A stretch of DNA of 64,000 nucleotides from Methylocaldum sp. 14B (GTDB lineage: Bacteria > Pseudomonadota > Gammaproteobacteria > Methylococcales > Methylococcaceae), in contig NZ_MSCV01000006.1 of assembly GCF_002005105.1 (NCBI RefSeq), forward strand, positions 1 through 64,000, in the 5' to 3' direction. A model generated the notes under the pieces. The model saw only the letters and a list, made by a program, of their open reading frames with translations. It did no database searches and was not told the origin of the DNA. Position numbers and translations under genes: made by a program. Below, one piece after another: positions 45,101 through 54,482 of this stretch (the stretch's first letter is position 1; each line of letters starts with the position of its first letter).

Positions 45101-45682
45101 CTCGATACGATACGGGACGGTACTGCCCATAGGGAAAAGATCGATGATCGATCCCCGTACCGCAAATTCCCCGTGTTGCAGAACTTGCGACACGCACTCG
45201 TATCCGACGCTTTCCAGTCTTTGCCGGGTCTCTTCTAGATTAAGCCGGCTGCCTACTTTTAGCGCAAAGGTGTTGGCCAATACATGCGAGCGCGGCGCCA
45301 ACCGCTGCATCAAGGTGGCGACCGGAGTAATCAGTATTCCGTGTTCGATGCGCGCCAATTGGGCGAGCGTTTTCAGCCGTTCCGAGACGATTTCGGGCAG
45401 GGGAGAGAAAACGTCGTAAGGCAGGGTTTCCCAATCGGGAAAGTGGAGTACCGGCGCGCTTCCGTCCAGAAAAAACTCGATTTCGTGTTCGAGCCTCAGA
45501 GCGGTTTGCGTATCTTCGGTCACGATCAGATAGAGCCGTTTATCTTGCTTTACCGCCTGAGCCAAGGCCAGAGAATCGCCGCAGCCATTTAGGTTTTGCC
45601 AGACCATGGACGGGGCGTTGTAGCCCGGAACGGTCGGCGTGAACGGTGAAATGGCTCCGAACTGTTTTGCAGCTTGATTCAT
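42200..45682 (-). CDS. mfd: Transcription-repair coupling factor Mfd
   Basis: 1160 residues. Removes stalled RNA polymerase and recruits UvrA. The UvrB-like N-terminal module (LPDWETLPYDVFSPL), the polymerase-interacting CarD-like domain (VVHQDHGVGRYLGLTKL near 490-506), and RecG-like translocase motifs are present: Walker A GDVGFGKTEVAMRA, DEEH box VDEEHRFGV and TATPIPRTLNMA. The TRCF C-terminus (LKLRAEALGVHKIEAG) is intact. The length equals E. coli Mfd (1148). Encoded alone, upstream of an AT-rich gap. Confidence 0.96.
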   Translation of the reverse strand: MNQAAKQFGAISPFTPTVPGYNAPSMVWQNLNGCGDSLALAQAVKQDKRLYLIVTEDTQTALRLEHEIEFFLDGSAPVLHFPDWETLPYDVFSPLPEIVSERLKTLAQLARIEHGILITPVATLMQRLAPRSHVLANTFALKVGSRLNLEETRQRLESVGYECVSQVLQHGEFAVRGSIIDLFPMGSTVPYRIELFDDEVESIRTFDTETQRSLEKVREISLFPAREFPFDEEAIKRFRRAFRTHFSEASINNPLYQDVSKGIASGGIEYYLPLFVDQTETLFDYLPKTAAVVLHRAIDDAAEVFFREVEKRHDHRSGHIDRPPLPPESLFLTPSILAERLAVHPRIWIASSPARPTEKFDSVDYDCRPLPPVAIDPKLKQPAVALSSFLSEKAGRILFVAETAGHREALLDTLAKYAIKPQVVENWQGFLAAEKSPCLVVAPMDHGLWLTDPPLAIITETQLSGERAQQRRRRRTAADRNLEQIFRNLEELDIGSPVVHQDHGVGRYLGLTKLTVGGIETEFLALEYANNDKLYVPVSSLHLISRYSGASPDTAPLHKLGGEQWQKARRKALERVRDIAAELLNIYAKRAAKEGHAYKTVTEEYAAFAAGFPFEETPDQENAILDVVKDMAAPLPMDRVICGDVGFGKTEVAMRAAFIAAQNGRQVAVLVPTTLLAQQHFQNFRDRFADWPIRVEVVSRFVGKKQQEQLLEDLEKGTIDILIGTHKILQKDVRFKNLGLVIVDEEHRFGVAQKEHFKKLRSELDFLTLTATPIPRTLNMAMSGLRDISIIATPPPNRHAIKTFVSEWDDALIQEAILREIKRGGQVYFLHNKIETMEKAARDLEKLVPVARVRTAHGQMAERELERIMLDFYHQRFNVLLCTTIIESGIDVPTANTIIIHRADLLGLAQLHQIRGRVGRSHHRAYAYLVVPPKSLMTADAVKRLEAIEATGELGAGFMLSSHDLEIRGAGELLGDEQSGQIQEIGLSLYTELLERAVAALKSGKSLDLDMLPHEAGPEIDLQCPALIPDTYLPDVHTRLVLYKRIANAKNEEDLRKLQVEMIDRFGLLPPQTKNLFAITELKLRAEALGVHKIEAGSGNGRLLFNPNPAVDPAQVIRLIQAQPQTYKLDGPDKLKFFARFDTPESKVVFIGQLLEQLAA

Positions 45683-46033
45683 GGCTCTGAAGTGATGAAT
45701 GTCGAACGAATAACTAAAGGGGTAGTGTCGCAGAAAAATCCGCTCTAGGCTCTCGTGCGACCGGGTTAGCGGTATTCGGATGTCTACCTATATATATACG
45801 GTCAAATTGTTGACAGGTAGGACCGGCATCGATACAGCCTGGTTCTTGGAATTCAATCGAAATAACGCCAATCTTCCGTTTTAACACGGGCACTGCGGAA
45901 TCAGCGCTCATTGCTTCTATCTAATTGTCTAAAATATGAGCGATTTATTTTTTATATTTTTTTAATATACTAATTACGTCTTCACAAGGTTAACCTATAT
46001 CTTGTTACGTCAATTTTATAATAGAGGTAGTTT
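45683..46033. other. AT-rich gap between mfd and the H-NS-like gene
   Basis: 351 bp containing the divergent promoters of mfd and the H-NS-like gene. The last 100 bp are strongly AT-rich, with long T and A/T runs (around 45940-45970), the kind of sequence H-NS proteins bind. A TATAAT at 46017-46022 sits too near the start codon to be an obvious -10. No gene is seen. Confidence 0.5.
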
Positions 46034-46357
46034 ATGAAGGGCAATTTAGCAGACCTTTCCGAAGCCGAACTGGCAAACATGATCGAAAACGCTCAGAAAG
46101 CGTTGAAAGAAAAGAAGGAAACTAAGCGCAAGGAAGTCATAAGCAAGATAAAGGAATTGGCTGCTTCGATCGGTGTTAATGTGGACATCACTGAAGGCAC
46201 AAAGGTCTCCGGGAGAAAGGGCAGTAAAGTTCCGGTTAAATACCAAAACCCCAATAATCTGTCTCAAAAATGGACCGGCCGTGGTATGAAACCGAAATGG
46301 CTGCAAACGCTCATCGAGCAAGGCCATAAGCTGGAGGACTTTGAAGTGAAGTCCTGA
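46034..46357 (+). CDS. H-NS family nucleoid protein
   Basis: 107 residues. The N-terminal half (LSEAELANMIENAQKALKEK) is a coiled-coil dimerisation region; the C-terminal domain carries the H-NS signature WTGRGMKPKWLQTLIEQG (about 82-99). It binds AT-rich, curved DNA and silences acquired genes. This is the short H-NS/BpH3-like form, common in Beta- and Gammaproteobacteria. A good AGAGGTAG ribosome site precedes the start. Its own upstream region is AT-rich, so it may regulate itself (inference). Confidence 0.9.
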   Translation: MKGNLADLSEAELANMIENAQKALKEKKETKRKEVISKIKELAASIGVNVDITEGTKVSGRKGSKVPVKYQNPNNLSQKWTGRGMKPKWLQTLIEQGHKLEDFEVKS

Positions 46358-46496
46358 TCGAGAGCAAGATAAGGTCCCCGGCCGGACCGCCGGGTTCCAC
46401 TGCAATTCTGCTATCGAGTGAACAGGATCGAAAGGATTTTGGCTCCTGAAACTTGGCTGCCGATGAATTCTTGTACCTGGTTTCGCGGCGATTTTG

Positions 46497-47387
46497 CTAA
46501 TCCAGATAACGTTTAGTCAATCCGCCATACTCTTCGATCCGCCGGTCACGCAGGTACGGCCAGATTCGACGGACGTCCTCCGATCGGCGGCGGTTTATTT
46601 CAACCACCATAACCCGCTCTTCTTTCTCGTTGGCCTGACAAAGAATTTCCCCTTGGGGGCCGGCGACAAAACTATTTCCCCAGAACATGATGCCTCTGGT
46701 TTGACCGCTTGGATCAGGCTCGTGCCCGATGCGATTGCAGGAGATGACCGGTAGGCCATTGGCAACGGCGTGTGCCCGTTGAATGGTTATCCAGGCTTGC
46801 AATTGCCTTTGCTGTTCGTCGGCGTCGTCGTCCGGATTCCAGCCGATGGCCGTGGGGTACAGCAGCAGATCGGCACCCGCAAGGGCCATTAGCCGCGCGG
46901 CTTCCGGATACCATTGGTCCCAGCATACCAAGACTCCGAGTTTTCCCAATGAGGTGGTTATCGGTTTGAAACCTATATCACCGGGCGTGAAATAAAATTT
47001 TTCATAATATCCCGGATCATCGGGTATATGCATTTTTCGGTATTTACCCGCTAAACTGCCGTTTTTTTCCAGTACGACAGCCGTGTTGTGATATAGCCCC
47101 GGAGCGCGCCGTTCGAATAGCGAAGCTACGATGACTATTCCAAGCTCTTTAGCAAGTACGCCCAAGATTTCGGTGGTCGGTCCCGGTATGGGTTCGGCCA
47201 GATCGAAACGGCTGCAATCTTCCGTCTGGCAGAAATAAGGGCCGAGATGGAGTTCCGGCAGCAATACCAGTTTCGCACCCTGGGCCGCGCCATCTTTCAC
47301 ACCCTGAATCGATATCTTCAGATTGACATCCTTGTCCGCAGAGCCGCAGGCTTGTTGTACCAAACCTATTTTGATCGATTGTGTCAT
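46497..47387 (-). CDS. aguB: N-carbamoylputrescine amidase AguB
   Basis: 296 residues of the nitrilase superfamily. The triad is Glu in LLPELHLGPYF, Lys in AGKYRKMHIPDDP and Cys in VLVCWDQWYPEAARLMA, with the sequence CWDQWYPE diagnostic of N-carbamoylputrescine amidases. It converts N-carbamoylputrescine to putrescine, CO2 and ammonia. The start lies 1 nt after the aguA stop, so the pair is an operon. The tail RIEEYGGLTKRYLD is typical. Confidence 0.93.
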   Translation of the reverse strand: MTQSIKIGLVQQACGSADKDVNLKISIQGVKDGAAQGAKLVLLPELHLGPYFCQTEDCSRFDLAEPIPGPTTEILGVLAKELGIVIVASLFERRAPGLYHNTAVVLEKNGSLAGKYRKMHIPDDPGYYEKFYFTPGDIGFKPITTSLGKLGVLVCWDQWYPEAARLMALAGADLLLYPTAIGWNPDDDADEQQRQLQAWITIQRAHAVANGLPVISCNRIGHEPDPSGQTRGIMFWGNSFVAGPQGEILCQANEKEERVMVVEINRRRSEDVRRIWPYLRDRRIEEYGGLTKRYLD

Positions 47388-47388
47388 A

Positions 47389-48486
47389 TCAGGTTACTCG
47401 AACTATTCTCGGAAACTGCATGGTCATGCAGTGCAGGCTGCCGTATTGTCGGATGAGCAGTATACAAGGTATGCCCACGATTTCGCGATCCGGAAAGGCA
47501 TCGGCCAAACGCGCCACAGCTTCGGAGTCCGCCGGATCGTCATATACAGGGACTAGAACGGCTCCATTGATGATTAGAAAATTGGCGTAAGTCGCCGGCA
47601 ATCGATCGCCTTCTTCGCTGAAAATCGGTTGCGGAATATTTAAAGGTATCAAGCGATAAGATTGACCCGAAAACGTGACGAAGGTTCGCAGTTGATTTTC
47701 CATCGCTTTGAATTCGTCGTATAGCGGATCGCCGGGATCGTTGCAGGCGGTGTAGGCGATCGTATCTGCCGAACAAAAGCGGGCCAGGGTATCGATATGG
47801 GCATCGGTATCGTCGCCCTCGGCATGGCCATGGTCGAGCCAAAGAATACGGTTGGCGCCGAGGCTGGTTTTCAGCCGATTGTCGATTTGTTCGCGCGTCA
47901 GTTCCGGATTGCGGTTGGGATTGAGCAGGCAGCGGCTGGTTGTCATGATCGTGCCTTCACCGTCCGATTCCACACTTCCGCCTTCTAATGTAAAGTCGAC
48001 TCTATCCATCGGGATGTCGCCAAGCAATCCAGACGCGTGGAGGTGCTGAGCCAATCGGGCATCAGCCTCGTGCGGATATTTTCCGCCCCATCCGTTGAAG
48101 CGAAAGTCGATAAGCCTTACGCCTTGTTCGGTTGCTAGCGTGAGCGGCGCCGTATCCCGCACCCACACGTCGTCGTAAGACATCTGAGCGAACCGAACCC
48201 GGTCGAGATTCGCGGCGCATGCCGCCAACCGTTGATGGATATGCCTTTGATGGGCATCATCCCGGCAAATAATAATCACAGTTTCACGGCTAGCGATTTC
48301 GAGTGCGATCAGGTCGTATGTTTTTTCGACCGCATTTAGCCACGGCTCGAAATCGCCTTGAGAATAAGGCCAAGCGATCAAAACCGCTGATTGCTCCGCC
48401 CATTCGGGCACCAAAACGGATAAAAGTGATGATGTCACGGTCAGAATATCGGTTCCGGAAAAACCGATTATTGTACCGTAAAACAT
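47389..48486 (-). CDS. aguA: Agmatine deiminase AguA
   Basis: 365 residues. Converts agmatine to N-carbamoylputrescine and ammonia, feeding aguB directly downstream. Peptidylarginine deiminase-type motifs are seen: VLVPEWAEQSAVLIAWPYSQ, DVWVRDTAPLTL, LEGGSVESDGEGT, LDHGHAEGDDTDAHID, and the catalytic cysteine in SLHCMTMQFPR near the end. ATG48486 starts about 25 residues earlier than the conserved PEW motif; a GTG at 48438 is an alternative start. This gives a two-step putrescine route from agmatine. Confidence 0.92.
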   Translation of the reverse strand: MFYGTIIGFSGTDILTVTSSLLSVLVPEWAEQSAVLIAWPYSQGDFEPWLNAVEKTYDLIALEIASRETVIIICRDDAHQRHIHQRLAACAANLDRVRFAQMSYDDVWVRDTAPLTLATEQGVRLIDFRFNGWGGKYPHEADARLAQHLHASGLLGDIPMDRVDFTLEGGSVESDGEGTIMTTSRCLLNPNRNPELTREQIDNRLKTSLGANRILWLDHGHAEGDDTDAHIDTLARFCSADTIAYTACNDPGDPLYDEFKAMENQLRTFVTFSGQSYRLIPLNIPQPIFSEEGDRLPATYANFLIINGAVLVPVYDDPADSEAVARLADAFPDREIVGIPCILLIRQYGSLHCMTMQFPRIVRVT

Positions 48487-48644
48487 CCGTAGTAGCGGGG
48501 GCGCTCGGTTTGGTATACGGTAGCGGGGTATTAGGCACGGCCCAATACGTTATGCGGACAGCAACTCCGCTGGACAGCCGATAAAAATAATGGCGGCGAA
48601 AGGGTATTAATTCCGCACAAGAGCTTTTTTTCATAGAGAACACT

Positions 48645-50876
48645 ATGGCATCGACTCTCCATCCCGAATCGAAAACTATCCGCCTTTCCGTCTCCGGCAT
48701 GCGCTGCGCCGGGTGTGTCGAGGCCGTCGAGACCGCGCTGCGCTCGCTGCCCAATGTGTTTTCCGCCGATGTCAATTTTGCCGATCATTCCGCTCTGGTG
48801 CGAGGGAACGTGGACCCGGACGTCTTGCGCAAGGCCGTGCAGGATGCGGGTTACGATGCGGCGGTAATGGAGGGATTGGAAGATCCGGCCGAACAGGAGG
48901 CGCTGGAAACCGCCCGTTACCATACGCTGCTCAACAAGGCCGCCGTCGCCGGCGCGGTCGGCGCGCCTTTGATGCTGGTAGAGCACTTCGGATGGTTTCC
49001 TATGCTGGGGGAGCCGACCGCCCGCGGCGTGTGGCTGATCGTTTCCATGGTCACGTTGTGGGTTCTGTATTTCTCAGGCGGCCATTTCTTCAGGGGGGCG
49101 ATCAAGAGTTTGCAGCATCGCCAGGCCAATATGGATACCCTGATCGCGCTCGGCACCGGCGCCGCCTGGTTCTACTCGACCATGGCCATTTTCTTTTCCG
49201 ACAGCCTGCCGATGCTGGCGCGGCACGCCTACTTCGAAGCGGCGACCATCATTCTGGCGTTCATCAACCTGGGAAGCGCCCTGGAAATGCGCGCCCGCGG
49301 CAAAACGTCGTCCGCAATCCGTCAGTTGATCGGTCTTCAGCCGCGAACGGCACGCGTGTTGAGGGATGGTCAAGAGATCGATATTCCCATCGCGGAGGTT
49401 GGTCTGGATGAAACCTTGCGGGTGAGGCCGGGCGAAAAAATCCCGGTGGACGGCGTCGTCATCGAGGGTCATTCCAGCCTGGACGAATCCATGCTCACCG
49501 GCGAACCCATGCCGGTCGAGAAAACCGTGGGAGACGAAGTCGTCGCCGGCACGCTCAATCAGTCTGGAACGCTGCTGTTCAAGGCAACCCGGATCGGGCG
49601 CGACACCGTATTGGCGCAAATCATCGCCAGCGTTCGAAAGGCGCAGGCGAGCAAGCCGGAAATCGCCCGCCTCGTGGACCGTGTTGCTTCCGTGTTCGTT
49701 CCGGCAGTCGTGGCGGTTTCGCTGCTGACCTTCCTGGTTTGGTGGACGGCCGGGCCGGCCCCGGCGCTCGGCTACGCCTTCGTCACGGCCATGACGGTGC
49801 TGGTAATCGCCTGTCCCTGCGCCTTGGGGCTGGCTACGCCGATATCCATCATGGTGGCGGTCGGAAAGGCGGCGCAGAAGGGCATCCTCATCCGCAACGG
49901 CGACGCGCTTCAATCGGCGGGGAAACTGACCTGCATCGTGCTGGACAAAACCGGAACGGTGACCGAGGGCAAACCGCGTCTGGTTCGAATCGAGACCTCT
50001 CAGGATTGGACCGAGGAACAGGTACTCCAATGGGCGGCGAGTCTCGAAACCGGGTCCGAGCATCCCCTGGCCGCGGCGATTCTGGCGGCGGCCGCCGAGA
50101 AGAACGGCACTCTCCTGCCGGTTACGGGATTCGCGGCGGTTGCGGGTCATGGCGTTTCGGGTCTCATCGAAAACCGTGCCGTACTGTTGGGTAATTTGAC
50201 CTTGATGGCCGAACAGGGAATCGATTGCGGACGTTTCGCCGAACGCTTGACCGAGTTGGCTAGCGAGGGGCAAACCCCCGTCCTGTTGGCGGTCGACAGA
50301 ACCGTGGTCGGGCTGCTTTCGGTGGCCGATCCGATCAAGGCGGATTCCAAGCAAGCCGTTGCGCGATTGAGATCCATGGGCGTACGGGTGCTCATGGTAA
50401 CCGGCGACAACGAGGTCACGGCCAAGGCGATTGCCGCCGAGGCCGGCATCGACGAGGTACGCGCGCAGGTGCTTCCCCAGGATAAGGCTGCTGTCGTGAA
50501 AGCCTTGCAGGAGGCCGGGGAGATCGTAGGCATGGTAGGCGATGGCATCAACGATGCACCGGCCTTGGCCCAGTCCAACGTGGGGCTGGCGATCGGCACC
50601 GGCACCGATGTCGCCATAGAAAGCGGCGACGTGGTGATCATGGGCGGTTCGCTCCTGAAAGTAGCCGAGGCCATGGAGCTGTCGCGGGCCACGGTGCGCA
50701 ACATCAAGCAGAATCTGTTCGGAGCCTTTATCTACAACACGCTTGCTATTCCGATCGCCGCCGGTTTTCTCTATCCGGTTTTCGGAATCCTGCTCAATCC
50801 CATGATCGCCGGCGCAGCCATGGCGATGTCCTCGGTGACGGTGGTGAGCAATGCCAACCGCTTGCGGTATTTTTGA
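48645..50876 (+). CDS. copA: Copper-exporting P1B-type ATPase (CopA-like)
   Basis: 743 residues. One N-terminal heavy-metal domain with the GMRCAGC motif (cysteines at 21 and 24), about eight membrane helices, the CPC metal site in [13 protein letters not shown] (about 389), the phosphorylation motif DKTGT (about 433) and the hinge [13 protein letters not shown] are present. CPC plus a single CxxC points to Cu(I) (or Ag(I)) export from the cytoplasm. Length is slightly shorter than E. coli CopA (834), which has two metal domains. It is divergent from aguA. I see no CueR-type operator in the 158-bp gap. Confidence 0.94.
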   Translation: MASTLHPESKTIRLSVSGMRCAGCVEAVETALRSLPNVFSADVNFADHSALVRGNVDPDVLRKAVQDAGYDAAVMEGLEDPAEQEALETARYHTLLNKAAVAGAVGAPLMLVEHFGWFPMLGEPTARGVWLIVSMVTLWVLYFSGGHFFRGAIKSLQHRQANMDTLIALGTGAAWFYSTMAIFFSDSLPMLARHAYFEAATIILAFINLGSALEMRARGKTSSAIRQLIGLQPRTARVLRDGQEIDIPIAEVGLDETLRVRPGEKIPVDGVVIEGHSSLDESMLTGEPMPVEKTVGDEVVAGTLNQSGTLLFKATRIGRDTVLAQIIASVRKAQASKPEIARLVDRVASVFVPAVVAVSLLTFLVWWTAGPAPALGYAFVTAMTVLVIACPCALGLATPISIMVAVGKAAQKGILIRNGDALQSAGKLTCIVLDKTGTVTEGKPRLVRIETSQDWTEEQVLQWAASLETGSEHPLAAAILAAAAEKNGTLLPVTGFAAVAGHGVSGLIENRAVLLGNLTLMAEQGIDCGRFAERLTELASEGQTPVLLAVDRTVVGLLSVADPIKADSKQAVARLRSMGVRVLMVTGDNEVTAKAIAAEAGIDEVRAQVLPQDKAAVVKALQEAGEIVGMVGDGINDAPALAQSNVGLAIGTGTDVAIESGDVVIMGGSLLKVAEAMELSRATVRNIKQNLFGAFIYNTLAIPIAAGFLYPVFGILLNPMIAGAAMAMSSVTVVSNANRLRYF

Positions 50877-50966
50877 CGGACCGGGCCCGCTCGCTTCTAT
50901 AGCAATGGTGGTAGAATTCTCCGGTTTTTCGGCACGGTTTTAGCTGAAGCGGAGGTAAGTTAATCA

Positions 50967-51713
50967 ATGGCAGGTCATAGCAAGTGGGCCAACATCCAAC
51001 ATCGCAAGGGCGCTCAAGACGCCAAGCGCGGCAAGCTGTTCACCAAGCTGATTCGGGAGATCACCGTGTCGGCCCGGAACGGAGGCGGCGATCCCGCGAA
51101 TAACCCGCGCCTTAGGGCGGCGATGGACAAGGCCCTCACCGCCAATATGTCCAAGGACACCATCGAACGGGCCATCAAGAAAGGTACCGGTGCTGGCGAA
51201 GGCGACAATTACGAGGAAGTGCGCTACGAGGGCTACGGCCCCGGCGGCATTGCGGTAATGGTGGATTGCCTGACCGACAACCGCAATCGCACGGTTTCGG
51301 AAGTGCGCCATGCCTTCACCAAGGCGGGCGGCAACTTGGGCACCGACGGCTCCGTGGCCTATTTGTTTTCGAAGACCGGCATCATCAGTTATCCGGCGAG
51401 CGTCGAAGAGGACCGGGTGATGGAGGCCGCGCTCGAAGCCGGCGCGGACGATGTGATCAGCAACGGCGACGGTTCGATCGATGTGCTGGTCGCTCCGGAT
51501 CAGTTCGAGACGGTGCGCGATACGCTCGCGCAAGCCGGGCTCGCGCCAGAGAGCGCCGAGGTGACTATGCGAGCCAGCACCAGCGTGGCCTTGGACAAGG
51601 ACGACGCGGAGAAGATGATCCGCCTTCTGGAGCGTCTGGAAGATTTGGACGACGTACAAAATGTTTATTCCAATGCTGATATCAGCGAGGACATCCTCGC
51701 CCAGATCGGATAA
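50967..51713 (+). CDS. YebC/PmpR-family DNA-binding regulator
   Basis: 248 residues. The family start [21 protein letters not shown] and [17 protein letters not shown]-like text ([18 protein letters not shown]) leave no doubt. Some YebC proteins are transcription regulators (PmpR of quorum sensing); others help translation of polyproline stretches. A GCGGAGG ribosome site precedes it. yebC stands immediately before ruvC, which is the usual order in Gammaproteobacteria, with a 9-nt gap. Confidence 0.94.
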   Translation: MAGHSKWANIQHRKGAQDAKRGKLFTKLIREITVSARNGGGDPANNPRLRAAMDKALTANMSKDTIERAIKKGTGAGEGDNYEEVRYEGYGPGGIAVMVDCLTDNRNRTVSEVRHAFTKAGGNLGTDGSVAYLFSKTGIISYPASVEEDRVMEAALEAGADDVISNGDGSIDVLVAPDQFETVRDTLAQAGLAPESAEVTMRASTSVALDKDDAEKMIRLLERLEDLDDVQNVYSNADISEDILAQIG

Positions 51714-51722
51714 AGAGGCGAT

Positions 51723-52229
51723 GTGACGGTCGTTTTGGGACTGGACCCGGGGTCACGCCGTACCGGCTACGGCGTCGTTCGCGATAGCGATAAAGGACCC
51801 GTCTTGATTGCCTGTGGGTGTATTCGCACGGAAACGGATCATTTTCCCGAACGCCTCAAGCAAATCTATGACGGGGTCTATAAAATCGCGCTCGAATTCC
51901 GGCCCGACGAACTGGCCATCGAGCAAGTGTTCATGCACAAGAATGCCGATTCGGCTCTGAAGCTCGGGCAGGCCAGGGGAGCCGCCATCTGCGGGGGCCT
52001 TGCGGCGGGATTGCCGGTTCATGAATATGCCGCGCGGCAGGTGAAGCAGGCCCTGGTCGGAAAAGGCAGTGCGGACAAGCTGCAAGTCCAGCACATGGTG
52101 CGTTTCCTGCTCAAATTTTCTTCGCCGCTGCAATTGGACGCCAGTGATGCTTTGGGCGTGGCCTTGTGCCATATCCACCACCGGCAGACCTTGCGGCGTC
52201 TGCGGCTGGCCGGAGTTGTGATGCGATGA
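51723..52229 (+). CDS. ruvC: Holliday junction endonuclease RuvC
   Basis: 168 residues. The four catalytic acids sit in LGLDPGSRRTGYG (Asp7), LAIEQVFMHKN (Glu), and the C-terminal LQLDASDALGVALCH (Asp pair). RuvC cuts Holliday junctions together with RuvAB. The start is GTG51723 with GAGG before it. The stop overlaps the ruvA start (ATGA), so the two are coupled. Confidence 0.95.
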   Translation: MTVVLGLDPGSRRTGYGVVRDSDKGPVLIACGCIRTETDHFPERLKQIYDGVYKIALEFRPDELAIEQVFMHKNADSALKLGQARGAAICGGLAAGLPVHEYAARQVKQALVGKGSADKLQVQHMVRFLLKFSSPLQLDASDALGVALCHIHHRQTLRRLRLAGVVMR

Positions 52230-52822
52230 TCGGATTTTTGCGCGGTTTGGTGGTCGCCAAAAAGCCGCCTTCTCTTTTGTTGGACGTGCGCGGCGTCGGG
52301 TACGAGATCGACGCGCCGATGTCGACCTTCTACAAGCTGCCGGAGATCGGCGAAGAGGTGACGCTGTACACCCATCTGGCGATCCGCGAGGACGCCCACA
52401 GCCTGTTCGGATTCGTATCCGAGGCGGAGCGCGCCCTGTTCCGCAGCCTGATCCGTGTCAGCGGCGTCGGTGCGAAGCTCGCCCTGGCGATTCTGTCGGG
52501 TTTGAGCGCCGAAGAGTTCCACCGTTGCGTGGAAGCGCAGGACGCCGCCCGTCTGGTGCGCTTGCCGGGGGTCGGCAAGAAAACCGCGGAACGCTTGATC
52601 ATCGAAATGCGGGACCGTCTGCCCGAGCTGCCCACGGTTCATCTGCCCGGCGCGGGAACCCTGCCGGCACCGGCGGCGAGTCCGGTGGACGATGCGGTCA
52701 GCGCATTGATCGCTTTAGGATTCAAGCCGCAGGATGCCAACAGCCTGGTGCGGAAGGTTCCGGTCGACGGCAAGAGCAGCGAGGAGATCATTCGTTCAGC
52801 CTTGCAGTCCGCGGCGAAGTAA
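52226..52822 (+). CDS. ruvA: Holliday junction DNA helicase subunit RuvA
   Basis: 198 residues. MIGFLRGLVVAKKPPSLLLDV is the OB-fold start; two helix-hairpin-helix motifs (SGVGAKLALAILSGLS and LPGVGKKTAERLIIEM) follow, then the C-terminal domain III (ALIALGFKPQDANSLVRKV) that binds RuvB. ATG52226 is set by overlap with the ruvC stop; the frame is open to 52166 but unlike RuvA there. RuvB does not follow directly: a Uma2 gene lies between. Confidence 0.95.
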   Translation: MIGFLRGLVVAKKPPSLLLDVRGVGYEIDAPMSTFYKLPEIGEEVTLYTHLAIREDAHSLFGFVSEAERALFRSLIRVSGVGAKLALAILSGLSAEEFHRCVEAQDAARLVRLPGVGKKTAERLIIEMRDRLPELPTVHLPGAGTLPAPAASPVDDAVSALIALGFKPQDANSLVRKVPVDGKSSEEIIRSALQSAAK

Positions 52823-52861
52823 AAACCGGCTGAACTTTGATACGATAGAATCCGAGCAGCC

Positions 52862-53422
52862 ATGGCGAATCCAGCGATTAAACCCGCGACCTACGAAGAC
52901 ATTCTCGCCCTTCCGCCCAATTTGGTGGGAGAAATCGTTTACGGGCGCCTGATCACCCATCCCCGTCCGGCGCCGCGTCATGCGCGGGCGTCATCGAATC
53001 TCGGGGTTCGGATCGGCGGTCCTTTCGATTTGGGTGATGGCGGCCCCGGAGGCTGGTGGATTTTGGACGAGCCGGAGCTTCATCTCGGTGGGCACGTCCT
53101 GGTGCCGGACCTGGCCGGATGGCGACGGGAGCGAATGCCCCGCTTGCCCGATGCCGCCTGGTTCGAATGCGTACCGGACTGGGTTTGCGAAGTGCTGTCG
53201 CCGTCTACGGCCCGCGACGACCGCGCCGAAAAGCTGCCGCTCTACGGCTCCCTGGGCGTAGCTCATGCCTGGCTGGTCGACCCTGACACGCGGGTTCTCG
53301 AGGCTTACGAAAACCAGCAGGGGCGCTGGTTGCTGGTACAGACCCATGCCGGCGACAGCCGGGTTTCCGTTCCGCCTTTCGAAGCCGTCGAATGGGCGTT
53401 GGGGGAACTGTGGGCGGAGTAA
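52862..53422 (+). CDS. Uma2-family protein (DUF820, restriction-endonuclease-like fold)
   Basis: 186 residues. Uma2 (PF05685) signatures are PATYEDILALPPN, GEIVYGRLITHPRPAPRHA, HVLVPDLAGWRRERMP, and VPDWVCEVLSPSTARDDRAEKLPLY; the PD and E/K residues form the PD-(D/E)xK-like core. C-terminal YGSLGVAHAWLVDPDTRVLE completes the domain. Uma2 proteins are abundant in cyanobacteria and myxobacteria, less so here, and their function is uncertain. It sits 39 nt after ruvA and 31 nt before ruvB on the same strand, an unusual insertion into a core operon. No ribosome site of strength is visible. Confidence 0.85.
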   Translation: MANPAIKPATYEDILALPPNLVGEIVYGRLITHPRPAPRHARASSNLGVRIGGPFDLGDGGPGGWWILDEPELHLGGHVLVPDLAGWRRERMPRLPDAAWFECVPDWVCEVLSPSTARDDRAEKLPLYGSLGVAHAWLVDPDTRVLEAYENQQGRWLLVQTHAGDSRVSVPPFEAVEWALGELWAE

Positions 53423-53453
53423 TTGCCGCTCAAAATAGACCGTATTTATAACT

Positions 53454-54482
53454 ATGCCTACCCACCGTCTCATCAATCCCGCCGGCTCCCCGGACGAAGA
53501 CGCAGTCGACCGCGCCATACGTCCGCGCCGTCTGGACGACTACATCGGCCAGGCGGCCATGCGCGAGCAGATGGCGATCTTCATTCAAGCGGCCCTGGCG
53601 CGACGCGAAGCTTTGGATCATGTTCTGATTTTCGGTCCGCCGGGACTCGGCAAAACAACCCTGGCCAACATCATCGCCAACGAGATGGGCGTCAGCCTAC
53701 GCCAGACCTCGGGGCCGGTTCTGGAAAAGGCGGGGGATTTGGCGGCTTTGCTGACCAATCTGGAGCCGCGCGACGTTCTTTTCATCGACGAGATCCATCG
53801 CTTGAGCCCGATGGTGGAGGAGGTTCTCTACCCGGCGATGGAGGATTACCAGATCGACATCATGATCGGCGAAGGTCCGGCTGCGCGTTCGATCAAGCTG
53901 GATATCCCGCCGTTTACCCTGGTGGGTGCGACTACCCGGGCCGGACTTTTGACTTCGCCCTTGCGTGACCGATTCGGGATCGTCCACCGCCTGGAGTTCT
54001 ACACGCCGGAGGAATTGACCCGGATCGTCACCCGCTCGGCGAAAATCCTCGGCGTTGAAATGAGCCCCGAAGGTGCCCGCGAAATCGCGCGCCGGTCGCG
54101 CGGAACGCCGCGCATCGCCAACCGGCTGTTGCGGCGAGTTCGCGATTTCGCCGAAGTCATGGCGGACGGAAGAGTCACCGTCGAGGTGGCCGGCAAGGCG
54201 CTGGAAATGCTGAACGTCGACCATAACGGCTTCGACCAGCTCGATCGCAAGCTGCTCCGCACCATGATCGAGAAATTCGAGGGCGGTCCGGTAGGGCTAG
54301 ACAACATAGCCGCCGCGATCAGCGAAGAGCGCGGCACCATAGAGGACGTTCTGGAGCCTTACTTGATTCAGCAAGGCTTCATCATGCGCACGCCGAGGGG
54401 GAGGGTTGCGACGCGCACGGCTTACCTTCATTTCGGTCTGGAGCCGCCGAAGGCGCTCAATGTGAACGAGGAGCTCTTTTAG
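53454..54482 (+). CDS. ruvB: Holliday junction DNA helicase RuvB
   Basis: 342 residues. AAA+ motor: Walker [13 protein letters not shown] (about 61-72), Walker [13 protein letters not shown], sensor 1 [19 protein letters not shown], and a C-terminal winged-helix domain ([19 protein letters not shown]). Pumps DNA through RuvA for branch migration. Length matches E. coli RuvB (336). Upstream is the Uma2 gene instead of ruvA. The stop is directly followed by the ybgC start. Confidence 0.95.
   Translation: MPTHRLINPAGSPDEDAVDRAIRPRRLDDYIGQAAMREQMAIFIQAALARREALDHVLIFGPPGLGKTTLANIIANEMGVSLRQTSGPVLEKAGDLAALLTNLEPRDVLFIDEIHRLSPMVEEVLYPAMEDYQIDIMIGEGPAARSIKLDIPPFTLVGATTRAGLLTSPLRDRFGIVHRLEFYTPEELTRIVTRSAKILGVEMSPEGAREIARRSRGTPRIANRLLRRVRDFAEVMADGRVTVEVAGKALEMLNVDHNGFDQLDRKLLRTMIEKFEGGPVGLDNIAAAISEERGTIEDVLEPYLIQQGFIMRTPRGRVATRTAYLHFGLEPPKALNVNEELF

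Noticed and set aside
46017-46022. TATAAT as the promoter -10 of the H-NS-like gene
   Set aside because: It lies 11 nt before the start codon and overlaps the ribosome-site region; no -35 partner is seen.
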